NCBI GenBank assembly: GCA_945865635.1
Contig: CAMBEP010000017.1
Coordinates: forward strand, 1-64,000
Direction of reading: 5' to 3'
DNA length: 64,000 nucleotides
From: Candidatus Kuenenia stuttgartensis
GTDB lineage: Bacteria > Planctomycetota > Planctomycetia > Isosphaerales > Isosphaeraceae
This document shows positions 18,507 to 27,916 of the stretch, in pieces (position 1 is the first letter of the stretch; the number at the start of each line of letters is the position of its first letter). The translations under genes were made by a program, and so were the position numbers. The notes under the pieces are model-generated. The model saw nothing but the letters and a program-made list of their open reading frames with translations. It was not told the origin of the DNA and ran no database searches.

Positions 18507-20900
18507 ATGGACTCGTTGAACATGTCAGTCAGATCCCATTTAGGTGCAAAACTCGTGCGTAACTTATGCACTCTGATTGTGTTAAGTTCTTTTGAAGTGC
18601 AGCCTAGGATTGCCTGTGCAGATGAGGCAGTGAAAGTTGATTTCGCTCGCGATGTCAGACCTATTCTGTCTCGCAACTGTTTTTCTTGCCACGGCCCAGA
18701 TTCAGTCCAGCGCAAGGCAAAACTCAGGTTGGATGTTAAAGCCGATGTGTTTTCAGATCGAGGAGGGTGGTCTGCCGTAGTGGCAGGTAAAGTTTCAGAA
18801 AGTGAGATTATTTCGCGGATCACGTCGCATGATAAAGCAGAAGCAATGCCACCCGGTGGTCCGGAAAAAAGGCTGAAACCAGAGGAAATAGCAACATTGA
18901 CGAATTGGATCTCTCAAGGTGCTCAATGGCGCAACCACTGGGCATTTGAAAAGCCAGTGAAAACTTCTTTACCAGAATCAAGCAATTACCGATGGGGGCA
19001 AAATGCAATCGATTCGTTTATTTTACAGCGTCTCCATTCTGCAAAGATTACTCCTAATCCTGAGGCTGATAAAAATACCCTTATTCGACGCCTTTCCCTG
19101 GATTTGACAGGTCTTCCGCCAACCTCTGATCAAATCTCTGAATTCTTGGCCGATACTGAAGCGGATGCCTACGATCGGCTTGTGGAAAGATTGCTCGCCA
19201 GTCCTTCCTATGGAGAACGCTGGGCAAGGATATGGCTGGATATGGCTCGTTTTGCCGATACTCGTGGCTACGAGAAGGATCGCAGTCGGCCTATGTGGCG
19301 TTATCGAGACTGGGTCATATCTGCGATGAACCAAGACTTGCCCTATGACCAGTTCACACGAGATCAACTGGCAGGCGATCTGGTGCTGGGTAATACACCG
19401 GAAAAACGACTCGCGACGGCTTTTCACCGTAATACACTTACAAATGAAGAAGGTGGTACGGACGACGAGGAGTTTCGCTCGGCTGCTGTCAAAGATCGTG
19501 TTGATACAACCATGCAGGTCTGGATGGGGCTTACATTTGGGTGTGCCAAATGTCATAGTCATAAATATGATCCAATTTCGCAGAGTGATTATTATAAGTT
19601 TTACGCCTTTTTTAATCAGACAGCAGATAATGACCGCGGCGACGAATCGCCATTCGAGTCGTTTCCTAATACCGTTCAGGTATTGGAAATCAAATCGTTA
19701 GATCAAGAAATCACATCAATGGCAGAGAAATCTAATATTGGTCCGCCCAAGAAGGCTGATTTTGATCGGTTGAAGTCTTTGCATGACAAGAAGAATCAGA
19801 TTCTTGAAGCGTGTCGAACACCAATTTATCAGGAATTATCAGAGAAGGCTCGCCGTCAGACGAAAATTCATCAAAGGGGTAATTTTCTTGACCCTGGAGC
19901 AGACGTTTCGGCAGGCACGCCTGAGAGTTTTCCAAAGTTGAAAAAAGGTTTACCTGCCAATCGGCTTAGTGTGGCCGCATGGTTGTTTGACGATGAAAAT
20001 CCACTGACTGCAAGAGTCGCTGTGAATAGGCACTGGGCCGCATTTTTTGGTCAGGGACTGGTGTCAACTCCAGAGGATTTTGGTTCACAGGGGCAATCGC
20101 CTTCGCATCCGGAATTGCTCGACTATCTTGCTGTGACTTTTCGCGAAACTGGCTGGTCTTTTAAAAGTCTTTGCCGTTTGATAGTGAAATCAGCGACTTA
20201 CAGACAGGCGTCGACCGTGAGTCTGGAGTCAGCAAAACTTGATCCGTCAAATATTCTGCTTGGACGTTTCCCGCGTAATAGGCTTGAAGCGGAAATGATT
20301 AGGGATTCGGCTTTAAGGGCTTCAGGGCTCTTATCTCCAAAAATGTTTGGCCCGTCGGTCATGCCTTATCAGCCTGACGGAATTTGGAGGAGCACATATA
20401 ACACGGATAAATGGGTCACGAGCCCTGGTGAGGACAAGTACAGGCGCGGGCTTTACACATTCATCAAACGAACGAGCCCTTATCCAGCCATGCTTACTAT
20501 GGACGCTCCAAGTCGTGAAATCTGTAGCATTCGACGTATTACAACAAACACACCGCTTCAAGCCCTGATTACATTGAATGATACTGTTTACATTGAAGCA
20601 GCTCAGGCATTATCTCGGCGGATGTATCAATACGGAAACAGGAATGATGTTGATCAGAAAATTGCTTACGGTTTGCATCTAACTTTGGGGCGGCCTGCCA
20701 AATTTAATGAACTGAAGATCTTGGCAGCACTCTATCAGGATCGACTTGCATTTTATAAAACTGACCAAAAGTCAGCGCAATCAATGAGCACAAATCCACT
20801 TGGGCCATTACCAGAGGGATTTCAGATGGATGAAGTCGCATCTCTGACAAATATCGCAAACGTGATTCTCAACCTTGATGAATTTCTCACAAAGCCTTGA
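18507..20900 (+). CDS. PSCyt1 / DUF1549-DUF1553 heme-binding protein
   Basis: Planctomycete-specific exported cytochrome-like protein of 797 residues. After a signal peptide comes a cytochrome-c-like domain with CFSCH (58-62), then DUF1549 (about 165-370) containing a second CXXCH, CAKCH (346-350), and DUF1553 from about 480. Such proteins are always found next to a DUF1501 gene, and the pair is thought to act outside the cytoplasm. Proposed roles in polymer degradation or electron transfer are not proven. The DUF1501 partner begins 66 bases downstream. ATG 18507 is used; ATG 18522 is possible. The linker between the two DUFs is short, making the protein smaller than many relatives. Confidence 0.93.
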   Translation: MDSLNMSVRSHLGAKLVRNLCTLIVLSSFEVQPRIACADEAVKVDFARDVRPILSRNCFSCHGPDSVQRKAKLRLDVKADVFSDRGGWSAVVAGKVSESEIISRITSHDKAEAMPPGGPEKRLKPEEIATLTNWISQGAQWRNHWAFEKPVKTSLPESSNYRWGQNAIDSFILQRLHSAKITPNPEADKNTLIRRLSLDLTGLPPTSDQISEFLADTEADAYDRLVERLLASPSYGERWARIWLDMARFADTRGYEKDRSRPMWRYRDWVISAMNQDLPYDQFTRDQLAGDLVLGNTPEKRLATAFHRNTLTNEEGGTDDEEFRSAAVKDRVDTTMQVWMGLTFGCAKCHSHKYDPISQSDYYKFYAFFNQTADNDRGDESPFESFPNTVQVLEIKSLDQEITSMAEKSNIGPPKKADFDRLKSLHDKKNQILEACRTPIYQELSEKARRQTKIHQRGNFLDPGADVSAGTPESFPKLKKGLPANRLSVAAWLFDDENPLTARVAVNRHWAAFFGQGLVSTPEDFGSQGQSPSHPELLDYLAVTFRETGWSFKSLCRLIVKSATYRQASTVSLESAKLDPSNILLGRFPRNRLEAEMIRDSALRASGLLSPKMFGPSVMPYQPDGIWRSTYNTDKWVTSPGEDKYRRGLYTFIKRTSPYPAMLTMDAPSREICSIRRITTNTPLQALITLNDTVYIEAAQALSRRMYQYGNRNDVDQKIAYGLHLTLGRPAKFNELKILAALYQDRLAFYKTDQKSAQSMSTNPLGPLPEGFQMDEVASLTNIANVILNLDEFLTKP

Positions 20901-20966
20901 GAATTCATGATTCAGTCTGACATGTTAAGTCTGATACCTATACTTGAAATGAGAATGAGGCTGAAG

Positions 20967-22490
20967 ATGACTTTGGAACGGGAAATATTCGAAGATCAGA
21001 TTTTGGGGATGACTCGGCGTCATTTTTTTGGACAAGCAGGCCTCTCGCTTGGCTCGATAGCGTTAGCACAGATGCTCTCGGGTAGTCAAGTACAATCAGC
21101 TGAAACAGTTGCCCAAAATCCGCTTGCACCCAGGCGAACGATGATTCCGGGTAAGGCCAAGCATGTGATTTACTTGCATATGGCGGGTTCCCCGAGCCAG
21201 CTTGATTTATTTGACGACAAGCCTGAACTTCGGAAATACACGGGCAAAGCTTGTCCTGATGAGCTGCTCAAGGGAAAGCGATTTGCATTTATACGCGGTG
21301 TTCCCAACATGCTTGGGAGCCCATTTAAATTTCTGAAACATGGGCAATCTGGAACAGAACTTTCTGAACTGTGGCAGCATTTGCCATCGGTCATTGATAA
21401 GGTTGCAGTTCTGAAAACCGTTAAAACGGATCAGTTTAATCACGGTCCGGCCCAGTTGTATTTACATACGGGTACAAATCAGTTTGGCGGAGCCTCAATC
21501 GGTTCATGGGCGACTTACGGCCTTGGAAGTGAGAACGCCGATCTGCCTGGCTTTGTCGTGTTGACATCAGGTGGAAAAACTCCAGATGCTGGAAAATCCG
21601 TCTGGGGCAGTGGCTATCTGCCATCGGTTTATCAAGGGGTTCAGTGCCGTTCCGAAGGCGATCCCGTATTGTTTTTAGCGAACCCGCCAGGCCTTGACAG
21701 GCCCGGTCGTCGGCGAACTCTCGATGCATTAAAGCAATTGAATGAAGAACAGACCAAAGCGATTGGCGATCCGGAGACTGTCACTCGAATTGCACAATAT
21801 GAGCTTGCCTATCGCATGCAAATGACTGCTCCTGAAGTGATGGATATCTCGCGCGAGCCGAAACATATACTTGAAATGTATGGTGCTGTGCCAGGCTTTG
21901 TTCCCGAGAGCGACTCGGCCGCTGACCCTCGAACGGCCTACAAGGCAACGGATGCTCAGTTTGCGAATAATTGCCTTTTGGCGAGACGGTTGGTGGAATC
22001 GGGGGTAAGGTTTGTGCAGTTGTTTGACTGGGGCTGGGATCATCATGGGGTGAGTCCCGGCGAAGATATTGTCAATACCTTGCCGATCAAAGTTCGTCAG
22101 ATTGACAGAGCGATCACAGCATTGATCAAAGACTTGGATCAGCGAGGATTATTAAATGAAACCTTAATTGTTTGGGGCGGTGAATTTGGTAGAACACCGA
22201 TGGCTCAAAACAGCCCAAACCAGAAGTTTCCTGGCCGTGATCATCATCCTTATGCCTTTACGATGTTCATGGCAGGGGGTGGAATCAAGGGGGGCCAGAC
22301 GATAGGCAAGACCGACGATATTGGCTATTACGCAGTTGAGCAACCGCTTGACGTTCGCGATATTCAGGCCACGATTTTAAATCAGCTCGGTCTTGATCCT
22401 TGGAAGTTGCATTTCAATTATCAGGGGCTGGATCAACGACTGATCGGAGTAGAAGGCAAGGCGACCCTGCCCAAAGGCCTGATCGCTTAG
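20967..22490 (+). CDS. DUF1501 family protein, partner of PSCyt1
   Basis: A 507-residue DUF1501 protein with a twin-arginine signal (MTRRHFFGQAGLSLGS at about 15-30). Family motifs include YLHMAGSPSQLDLFD, WGGEFGRTPM, PGRDHHPYAFTMFMAGGG and a final ATILNQLGLDP. The ATG at 20967 is chosen because GAGG stands 6 bases upstream; ATG codons at 20907-20955 lack one. It follows the PSCyt1 gene on the same strand, so the two form the classical pair. Asp/His-rich motifs suggest a metal site of the alkaline phosphatase/sulfatase superfamily, but no activity is established. Confidence 0.93.
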   Translation: MTLEREIFEDQILGMTRRHFFGQAGLSLGSIALAQMLSGSQVQSAETVAQNPLAPRRTMIPGKAKHVIYLHMAGSPSQLDLFDDKPELRKYTGKACPDELLKGKRFAFIRGVPNMLGSPFKFLKHGQSGTELSELWQHLPSVIDKVAVLKTVKTDQFNHGPAQLYLHTGTNQFGGASIGSWATYGLGSENADLPGFVVLTSGGKTPDAGKSVWGSGYLPSVYQGVQCRSEGDPVLFLANPPGLDRPGRRRTLDALKQLNEEQTKAIGDPETVTRIAQYELAYRMQMTAPEVMDISREPKHILEMYGAVPGFVPESDSAADPRTAYKATDAQFANNCLLARRLVESGVRFVQLFDWGWDHHGVSPGEDIVNTLPIKVRQIDRAITALIKDLDQRGLLNETLIVWGGEFGRTPMAQNSPNQKFPGRDHHPYAFTMFMAGGGIKGGQTIGKTDDIGYYAVEQPLDVRDIQATILNQLGLDPWKLHFNYQGLDQRLIGVEGKATLPKGLIA

Positions 22491-22522
22491 GTCAATGAGA
22501 ACCGGAGTGTTTGGATCGAGTC

Positions 22523-23038
22523 TTAGTCGTTGATTGTATCCGCAGACTTTTCGATATTATCGGTACTGACAGTGATCAGTTCTGATTCGGAAAAGGCTGT
22601 TTGATCGCTCTGGGCAGGAGCCTCGACTTCAGCGCGTTTTCGATGGTTTGTAGGATCACCCATCCCTTTGGGCCAAATTAGGAAGCCGCCGTGTGATTGG
22701 TTGGTGTCCAAGATTTCCCACTTGCCAAATATGCCTTTACCCTCGTTATAGCCGTCATAGCCGACTTCATGGCGGTTTAGGTATTTCTTGTTCCAGACGC
22801 AACGGCCAGTCGCAATTTCATAGCGGCCACGCAATATGAAATCACCGACAAAGTCTCGTCCTTCTCCAGTCATGCGAGTCTCAGAGAATGTCAGTATGAG
22901 ATCCATCATATGCCGTTTCCTGTCAGTTTGGGACATCAGGAAGAACCCTTCCCAAGGGCCGCTCGGGAATCGCTCGTCGTTTTCGAGCTGCGTTTTATCG
23001 GGCTTTACTTCGGGCGGAATTTTTTTAGGACCGGCCAT
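22523..23038 (-). CDS. Conserved hypothetical protein with Trp/Gly-rich beta domain
   Basis: Acidic protein of 172 residues if started at ATG 23038; in-frame starts at 23092 (ATG) and 23116 (GTG) would add a hydrophobic N-terminus. The core has a regular pattern of GPWEGFF, FVGDFILRGRYE, RHEVGYDGYNEGKGIFGKW and GGFLIWPKGMGDP, which looks like a small beta-sandwich. I recall similar unnamed proteins in many bacteria but know no function. AGAGG about 11 bases before 23038 favours the shorter form. It converges with the DUF1501 gene, 33 bases away. Confidence 0.7.
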   Translation of the reverse strand: MAGPKKIPPEVKPDKTQLENDERFPSGPWEGFFLMSQTDRKRHMMDLILTFSETRMTGEGRDFVGDFILRGRYEIATGRCVWNKKYLNRHEVGYDGYNEGKGIFGKWEILDTNQSHGGFLIWPKGMGDPTNHRKRAEVEAPAQSDQTAFSESELITVSTDNIEKSADTIND

Positions 23039-23223
23039 GGTGCACGATGCCTCTGAAAAGAGTGGGCATTGGATTGATATCGAGACGAACATCAGATAAG
23101 CGACTCCAACATTCACTGTTCGTTATTCCGCGATGAAGGTCAAGTGGTGCGATTCAAGATTCAAGAGATAACCGCCAGTTTCAAAGAAATGTAATTTATA
23201 GAGAGGCTTTCTCATCTAAATAA

Positions 23224-25938
23224 TTAATCGATTCTGCCTTCCCATTCCCGCACGACTCTATGATGGCCTTGTAGGAGTGGTTCTGTCCAAGTCATGGAAT
23301 GTCGGTTTGGGCACCAACTGAGTTGTGGCTGTTGGATTTCCAAATCTTTTAAGGTCGTGCTTCGCCAAGTTTGGACATTTGCCAGCTCGGGGATGACAAT
23401 GTCCGCATCAAGAAGTATTTGTGACGTGGTTTCCCATTCCATATTCAGGATGTATCGATTGTGAGATTCGCGGCTGATCTGATATCGGAACCAGCCATGT
23501 GGAAGGTTTATGCGAGCTCCAATGGAGGGAAATGTCCAAGGCATAATCGGCATAAATGACAGTCGCTGTGCAAGTGCATCATATTCCAAGCCGCCAAGTT
23601 CTGTCATAAATTCAATAATTTGAAGGTGCAGTGACCATACACCAGGTAGAATTCTCTGGCTCTTGTCAGAATTGGCTTGACCAATGGATTCGATAGAAAG
23701 GCCTAGTGGGCCAAGCCGATCGATTACTTCGTGTAGCAGGGCCATAGACTGTGCGAGTGGTGCACCTTCACCGGTGCGATGCGCAAGTTTCAGGTTGTAT
23801 CGGGCCATCCAAAAACGTGTTAGAACTTGGATGTCGTGGCGAAGAGTGCGATAACTATTGGCGGATGTTCGAGGGTCGTTGATATCTGCAACCAAGGCTT
23901 GGAGGCTGTTCTGGAGTCTTATGTCTTCGGCAGGCAGGAGCCCAAGGGGTATGCAAAGGCCAAGAGCGCCAGGATCGGCATGACTTGGTTCTTCAAAGTC
24001 AGAGACGTGGGTGATGACCCAGTGTCCAACTCGACGATTGATCTGACGTGCAGGACGAAGATGCCCAAGCCGGTCATCGACCAAGCCGGGGCCGTCATAA
24101 CTAAAGGTTTTGAGGATTCCTTCATGAAGGATTCGATCAGCCCTGTCCCGCCATATTTTGGCCAATTCAGGTATTTGGTTCAGATAGTCGGCGATGTCGG
24201 CAGATGCTCTCAAGCCAGCCACAACAGATGCGTTGCCGAAAAGGTGGCAACCGAACCGGAGATCCCACATGCCAGCCGATCTGATCAGACTAAGGTTCTC
24301 GTCCCAAACCATGCCTGGGTGGTCGGTACCGCCCATAATCACTTCAGCGGCTTGTTTGACAGAATTCCAGAGGACAGGGTAAAGAGATGTCTCGCCTGTT
24401 CGACGCACGTGTCTGTTCAAAGCCCACGGAAAAAGTGCAGTTTGGTCGATGGATGGGGTTTCCCATTCGGGTACACCGTCCATGGAATATTTCTGGAACC
24501 AGAATCGGTGGACAGGATTCTTGTCGCGAACGCTTTCGAGCCATTCAAAGAGATGCCGAGCCGTATCTAACTGACCACATCGGCTAAGTCCGTCGGCCGT
24601 AAAAATGGCCTCGCGTGGCCTGCAATAAGCGTTCAGTCCCCGATCAAAACCGCTTGCGACCGATCCAAAATCCGCATCGCAGTGGAGCAGGGCGGTAATG
24701 CTGGATCGTTGTGCGATTGCTTCGAGAATTGTACCGGGCACGAAGACTTTGGACTGAACCGCCATCTGCTTGTGCCAAGCTTTCATGGTCGAACCTTCAA
24801 CCTGATCCAAATCGGCAGATCGGAACCATTCAATGGCTGGCTTCAACGTATGTTCGAACGAGCCTTGGTCCGCTTGCCAGCCTGTAAATGACCCGGCAAT
24901 AAAGACATCCACAAAAGCAGAGCCTCGGGCTGGTAAAGCCAGTGATCTGGTCAGGACAGCTTCTGTCGGGCCGACTGTTTCGCAGAGTGTCTCCCCTTTA
25001 GAATCGAGTGCGATTGTAAATGAGACTGTGGAATCGCGAGCCAGTTTTCGATTCGAGTGCCCATGACCCGCATTTGATGCCAACAGGGCACGTTCACCAT
25101 CAAGCCAGCTCAAAACCGGTTCGCCAATCCCGCCATTGATTTCTGAATGGACATAAAGCCCAAAAACCATCGTTCTGTCATGGTCTGCATCATTGCGTAA
25201 CTCGTAACGCTTCAAGTACATGCCGGGTACTAGTGGGCCAATTTCAGACTCGGGCCAAGGCTCAGCCATAATTGCCAAGTCTGTGACAACCACACGAAGT
25301 TGCCCATCGCGATGGCTCAACACAGTTTTCAAAATGGCTGTTCCCTGTTCGTAGCTCTGTCGGCTATCCCAAACCTGTTCGCCAAACCAGTCAATCTGGC
25401 CCGTTTCTGCCACGCCAGCAACTATTCCGCGAAAATTCGTACGGCTCTGAGGGGCATCGCCCTCAGCTGGCCTGACATTGGAGTGAAGTGCGGCGGAAGG
25501 GTAATATATGTCGTAAGTTGACGATCTGGTGTCGATCCTGGCCGTGGTTCGACGATTCCCGATCAGGCCTTCAGGGGTCGCCTGAACCACATGGCTGTGA
25601 TCAAGCCATCTCGGTGGGTTCGGTCTCACCACGGCATGAAGTGTGTGTGTCCTAGATTCAGGAACATCGTGATTGCGTCTGGAAATAGCTTGGTAGGACA
25701 TTTTACTATTGATCCCCAGTGGCGGGATCGGAACATGCCAATAACTATTTCCAGCTTTGTTCTCAAGCCAGAATCCTGGAAGATAACCAAGTGATTGATC
25801 GTTTATTACCAATTCCAAACCGACGGTCTGACCTATTTCGATAGGATGCGTCCCAATCACTACGAAAGACCACTGGCCGGCTCGAACCGGTCCACCATGT
25901 CGACCCTGTGCTGGAGATTCGATCCAAGTCGTATGCAT
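23224..25938 (-). CDS. Six-hairpin glycosidase, glucoamylase (GH15)-like
   Basis: A 904-residue protein. The N-terminal 350 residues look like beta-sandwich modules. The C-terminal 500 form an alpha/alpha-toroid pattern, with AYCRPREAIFTADGLSRCG, an EWETPSIDQTALFPWAL segment and MVWDENLSLIRSAGMWDL. These recall GH15 glucoamylase/glucodextranase enzymes, in which two glutamates act in acid/base catalysis; the exact residues cannot be fixed by eye. No signal peptide is visible, so it may act in the cytoplasm or be exported by another route. It is a single gene with no transporter next to it. Trehalase or a related six-hairpin family remains possible. Confidence 0.72.
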   Translation of the reverse strand: MHTTWIESPAQGRHGGPVRAGQWSFVVIGTHPIEIGQTVGLELVINDQSLGYLPGFWLENKAGNSYWHVPIPPLGINSKMSYQAISRRNHDVPESRTHTLHAVVRPNPPRWLDHSHVVQATPEGLIGNRRTTARIDTRSSTYDIYYPSAALHSNVRPAEGDAPQSRTNFRGIVAGVAETGQIDWFGEQVWDSRQSYEQGTAILKTVLSHRDGQLRVVVTDLAIMAEPWPESEIGPLVPGMYLKRYELRNDADHDRTMVFGLYVHSEINGGIGEPVLSWLDGERALLASNAGHGHSNRKLARDSTVSFTIALDSKGETLCETVGPTEAVLTRSLALPARGSAFVDVFIAGSFTGWQADQGSFEHTLKPAIEWFRSADLDQVEGSTMKAWHKQMAVQSKVFVPGTILEAIAQRSSITALLHCDADFGSVASGFDRGLNAYCRPREAIFTADGLSRCGQLDTARHLFEWLESVRDKNPVHRFWFQKYSMDGVPEWETPSIDQTALFPWALNRHVRRTGETSLYPVLWNSVKQAAEVIMGGTDHPGMVWDENLSLIRSAGMWDLRFGCHLFGNASVVAGLRASADIADYLNQIPELAKIWRDRADRILHEGILKTFSYDGPGLVDDRLGHLRPARQINRRVGHWVITHVSDFEEPSHADPGALGLCIPLGLLPAEDIRLQNSLQALVADINDPRTSANSYRTLRHDIQVLTRFWMARYNLKLAHRTGEGAPLAQSMALLHEVIDRLGPLGLSIESIGQANSDKSQRILPGVWSLHLQIIEFMTELGGLEYDALAQRLSFMPIMPWTFPSIGARINLPHGWFRYQISRESHNRYILNMEWETTSQILLDADIVIPELANVQTWRSTTLKDLEIQQPQLSWCPNRHSMTWTEPLLQGHHRVVREWEGRID

Positions 25939-26147
25939 AGGCCACCCAAAAACCGTCTTTCACAAGCCTAACAGCTCACTTATTGATTTGTTAAACTCGA
26001 GTATAATCGACTGATCCCATATTGTAACAATCATTCCCCCAGAATAAATAGATAAGTTTGAGATCATGAAAGCGGTAGAGAGTATGCTATTCTCTCATTG
26101 TCCAAAATTTTCAGCCCGAAGTCAGAACCTTTCGAGACTTGTATGTC

Positions 26148-27005
26148 ATGTATAAAAGTCATAGTTGCCGTGGGTTAGGACTGGTTCCTCCATCGATATC
26201 CGAATGGGTTGCCGTTGCGGCAAAGGTTGGTTTTGAGGCAATTGACCTGCCTCTCAGAGACCTCTTGGAACAAGGGCTGCAACCTCTCAAGATTCGTCAG
26301 ATGCTTATAGCTAACCGGCTGGCATGCGGCGCCAGTCCGTTTCCTTACGACTGGCGAACGAGCCAAAAAGAGTTTCTCGCCACTATGGCAAAGCTTGATC
26401 ACTTCTTGCACTTCTCTCAATCTATAGGTGTAACAAGGCTTTATACTCGAGTGGAAGAGTCTGTTCCAGTCGGACAATCACGAGATTACGCACTTTCCTG
26501 GCATCGTCAAAGACTCGATCAAATCGCTGAAAAAATTGGCAAGTACAATATTTCACTAGGGTTGGAAGCTATAGGTGTTACCAGTTTTCGAGCCGGCAAG
26601 GAGCCCCTTATGGCCAGCCTTGAAACCGTAAGAACAAACCTTGCCGACCTCTTCGAGCGTCACGACTCATTGGGGCTACTGGTGGACGCATTTCACCTTC
26701 ACGCAGCTCAAGAAAACTTGCACCAAGCACTCGGCCCTATGCTCCAGACTCGCATCGTTGGAATTCATTTAGCGGATTTACCGGTTGCTGTTCCTCTCGA
26801 ACAAATTATCGACAATCAGAGAGCTTTGCCAGGTACGTCATCAACAGTTCCTGTGCGGAAAACTCTCCAGGAACTGGCCCAAATGGGTTGTGATGCACCC
26901 GTCATGATCGAAACTGTACAATCTACTCAAGAGCTTAAGATTGCTGGTTTTAAGGAGGCCATGGAGATCGTCTTCAATTCTTTGAGAACAGTTTGGCCAG
27001 AGTGA
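26148..27005 (+). CDS. Sugar phosphate isomerase/epimerase-like TIM barrel
   Basis: A 285-residue protein of the xylose-isomerase-like TIM-barrel superfamily. Conserved metal-site positions are visible in order: Glu in LGLEAIG, Asp/His in LLVDAFHLH, His in VGIHLADL and Glu in PVMIETVQS. These enzymes usually bind a divalent metal and isomerise or epimerise sugars or inositols. ATG 26148 is used; TTG 26139 is nine bases upstream. It stands alone between the glycosidase (divergent) and a small secreted protein. The substrate is unknown. Confidence 0.85.
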   Translation: MYKSHSCRGLGLVPPSISEWVAVAAKVGFEAIDLPLRDLLEQGLQPLKIRQMLIANRLACGASPFPYDWRTSQKEFLATMAKLDHFLHFSQSIGVTRLYTRVEESVPVGQSRDYALSWHRQRLDQIAEKIGKYNISLGLEAIGVTSFRAGKEPLMASLETVRTNLADLFERHDSLGLLVDAFHLHAAQENLHQALGPMLQTRIVGIHLADLPVAVPLEQIIDNQRALPGTSSTVPVRKTLQELAQMGCDAPVMIETVQSTQELKIAGFKEAMEIVFNSLRTVWPE

Positions 27006-27205
27006 TTCAAGTCGAGAGCAATTTCTCAGTCCTAAAAGATTACCCTTCGTGAATTGCCGTTAAATATGGAAAAGAAAGTACAAGAATTTTCATCGATTCC
27101 AAATCAGCTTAAACATGACAATGTATGATTCCACTGACTAAAATCAATTCGGGTTTACCAACCATTTGTCTGGTCGCGAAAGCGTCAAAAACAGGGGCTT
27201 TTCTC

Positions 27206-27634
27206 ATGCAATTCCAAGCTTTGCGATCCGCTCGTTTGATTGCCCTGTTGATAGGGCTCTGTTATCTATCATCCGGGCCTAGTGCAGCCGAAGCTCAAGA
27301 GCAAGTTTTCAGTTACTATACCTCACCAGGTAATTACGGAACAAGCTATGGTCAAGCTGGTTACGGTGCTGTAAGGACTCATAGCGATTTTCCTTCGCCC
27401 GGATATGGCCATTCGATGCGTCAATATGCCGTGAAGCAGAACCAATGGGGATCAGGAATTTGGTTGCAACCGGGAGCAAACGCTCTTATGCCAGCATCCT
27501 ATCAGATACCGTATCAAACTTGGGCTGTACCGTCTAGATCAGGCGTTCAATCAAACCAGCCGTTGCCACCTATTGGGTCTTATGCGCCTACGCTGGGACC
27601 GGGATATGGGTTGAGACGAGCATCGGCTTATTAA
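27206..27634 (+). CDS. Small secreted Tyr/Gly/Pro-rich protein
   Basis: A 142-residue protein with a clear signal peptide (MQFQALRSARLIALLIGLCY, cleavage near SAAEAQE). The mature part is rich in Tyr, Gly, Pro, Gln and Ser and has no cysteines. AGGGG is 9 bases before ATG 27206; an earlier in-frame ATG at 27125 would bury the signal. The composition suggests a surface or matrix protein, but no family is recognised. It probably has its own terminator just downstream. Confidence 0.7.
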   Translation: MQFQALRSARLIALLIGLCYLSSGPSAAEAQEQVFSYYTSPGNYGTSYGQAGYGAVRTHSDFPSPGYGHSMRQYAVKQNQWGSGIWLQPGANALMPASYQIPYQTWAVPSRSGVQSNQPLPPIGSYAPTLGPGYGLRRASAY

Positions 27635-27697
27635 ACCTGTCAATCTTCATGCTTGACCTGACTCATTTGATAACTGCTTAATTGAGAAGACCTCAGA

Positions 27698-27733
27698 AAT
27701 CCTGAATCCGAAGTTTCGATCGGTTTCAGGATT
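27698..27733 (+). terminator. Hairpin after the small secreted protein gene
   Basis: AATCCTGAA pairs with TTCAGGATT (9 bp), extended by CCGA/TCGG after one T-T mismatch, with an 8-base loop, followed by GTATTTT. It lies 64 bases after the stop codon. Confidence 0.5.
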
Positions 27734-27916
27734 GTATTTTAATTCAGTAACTGTAATCGAAAAGACAGTAGTTCTCTCGCATCATGAACTTTTCTCTCTT
27801 GATTCAATCAACATTGCAAGGAACATGATCTGGAATTGAACCGGAATTTCTGGTTAAATGATCGAATAAGCGACTTCCAATTCTCTCTCCCGCATAGTCT
27901 GGAACAGAATCAAGCC

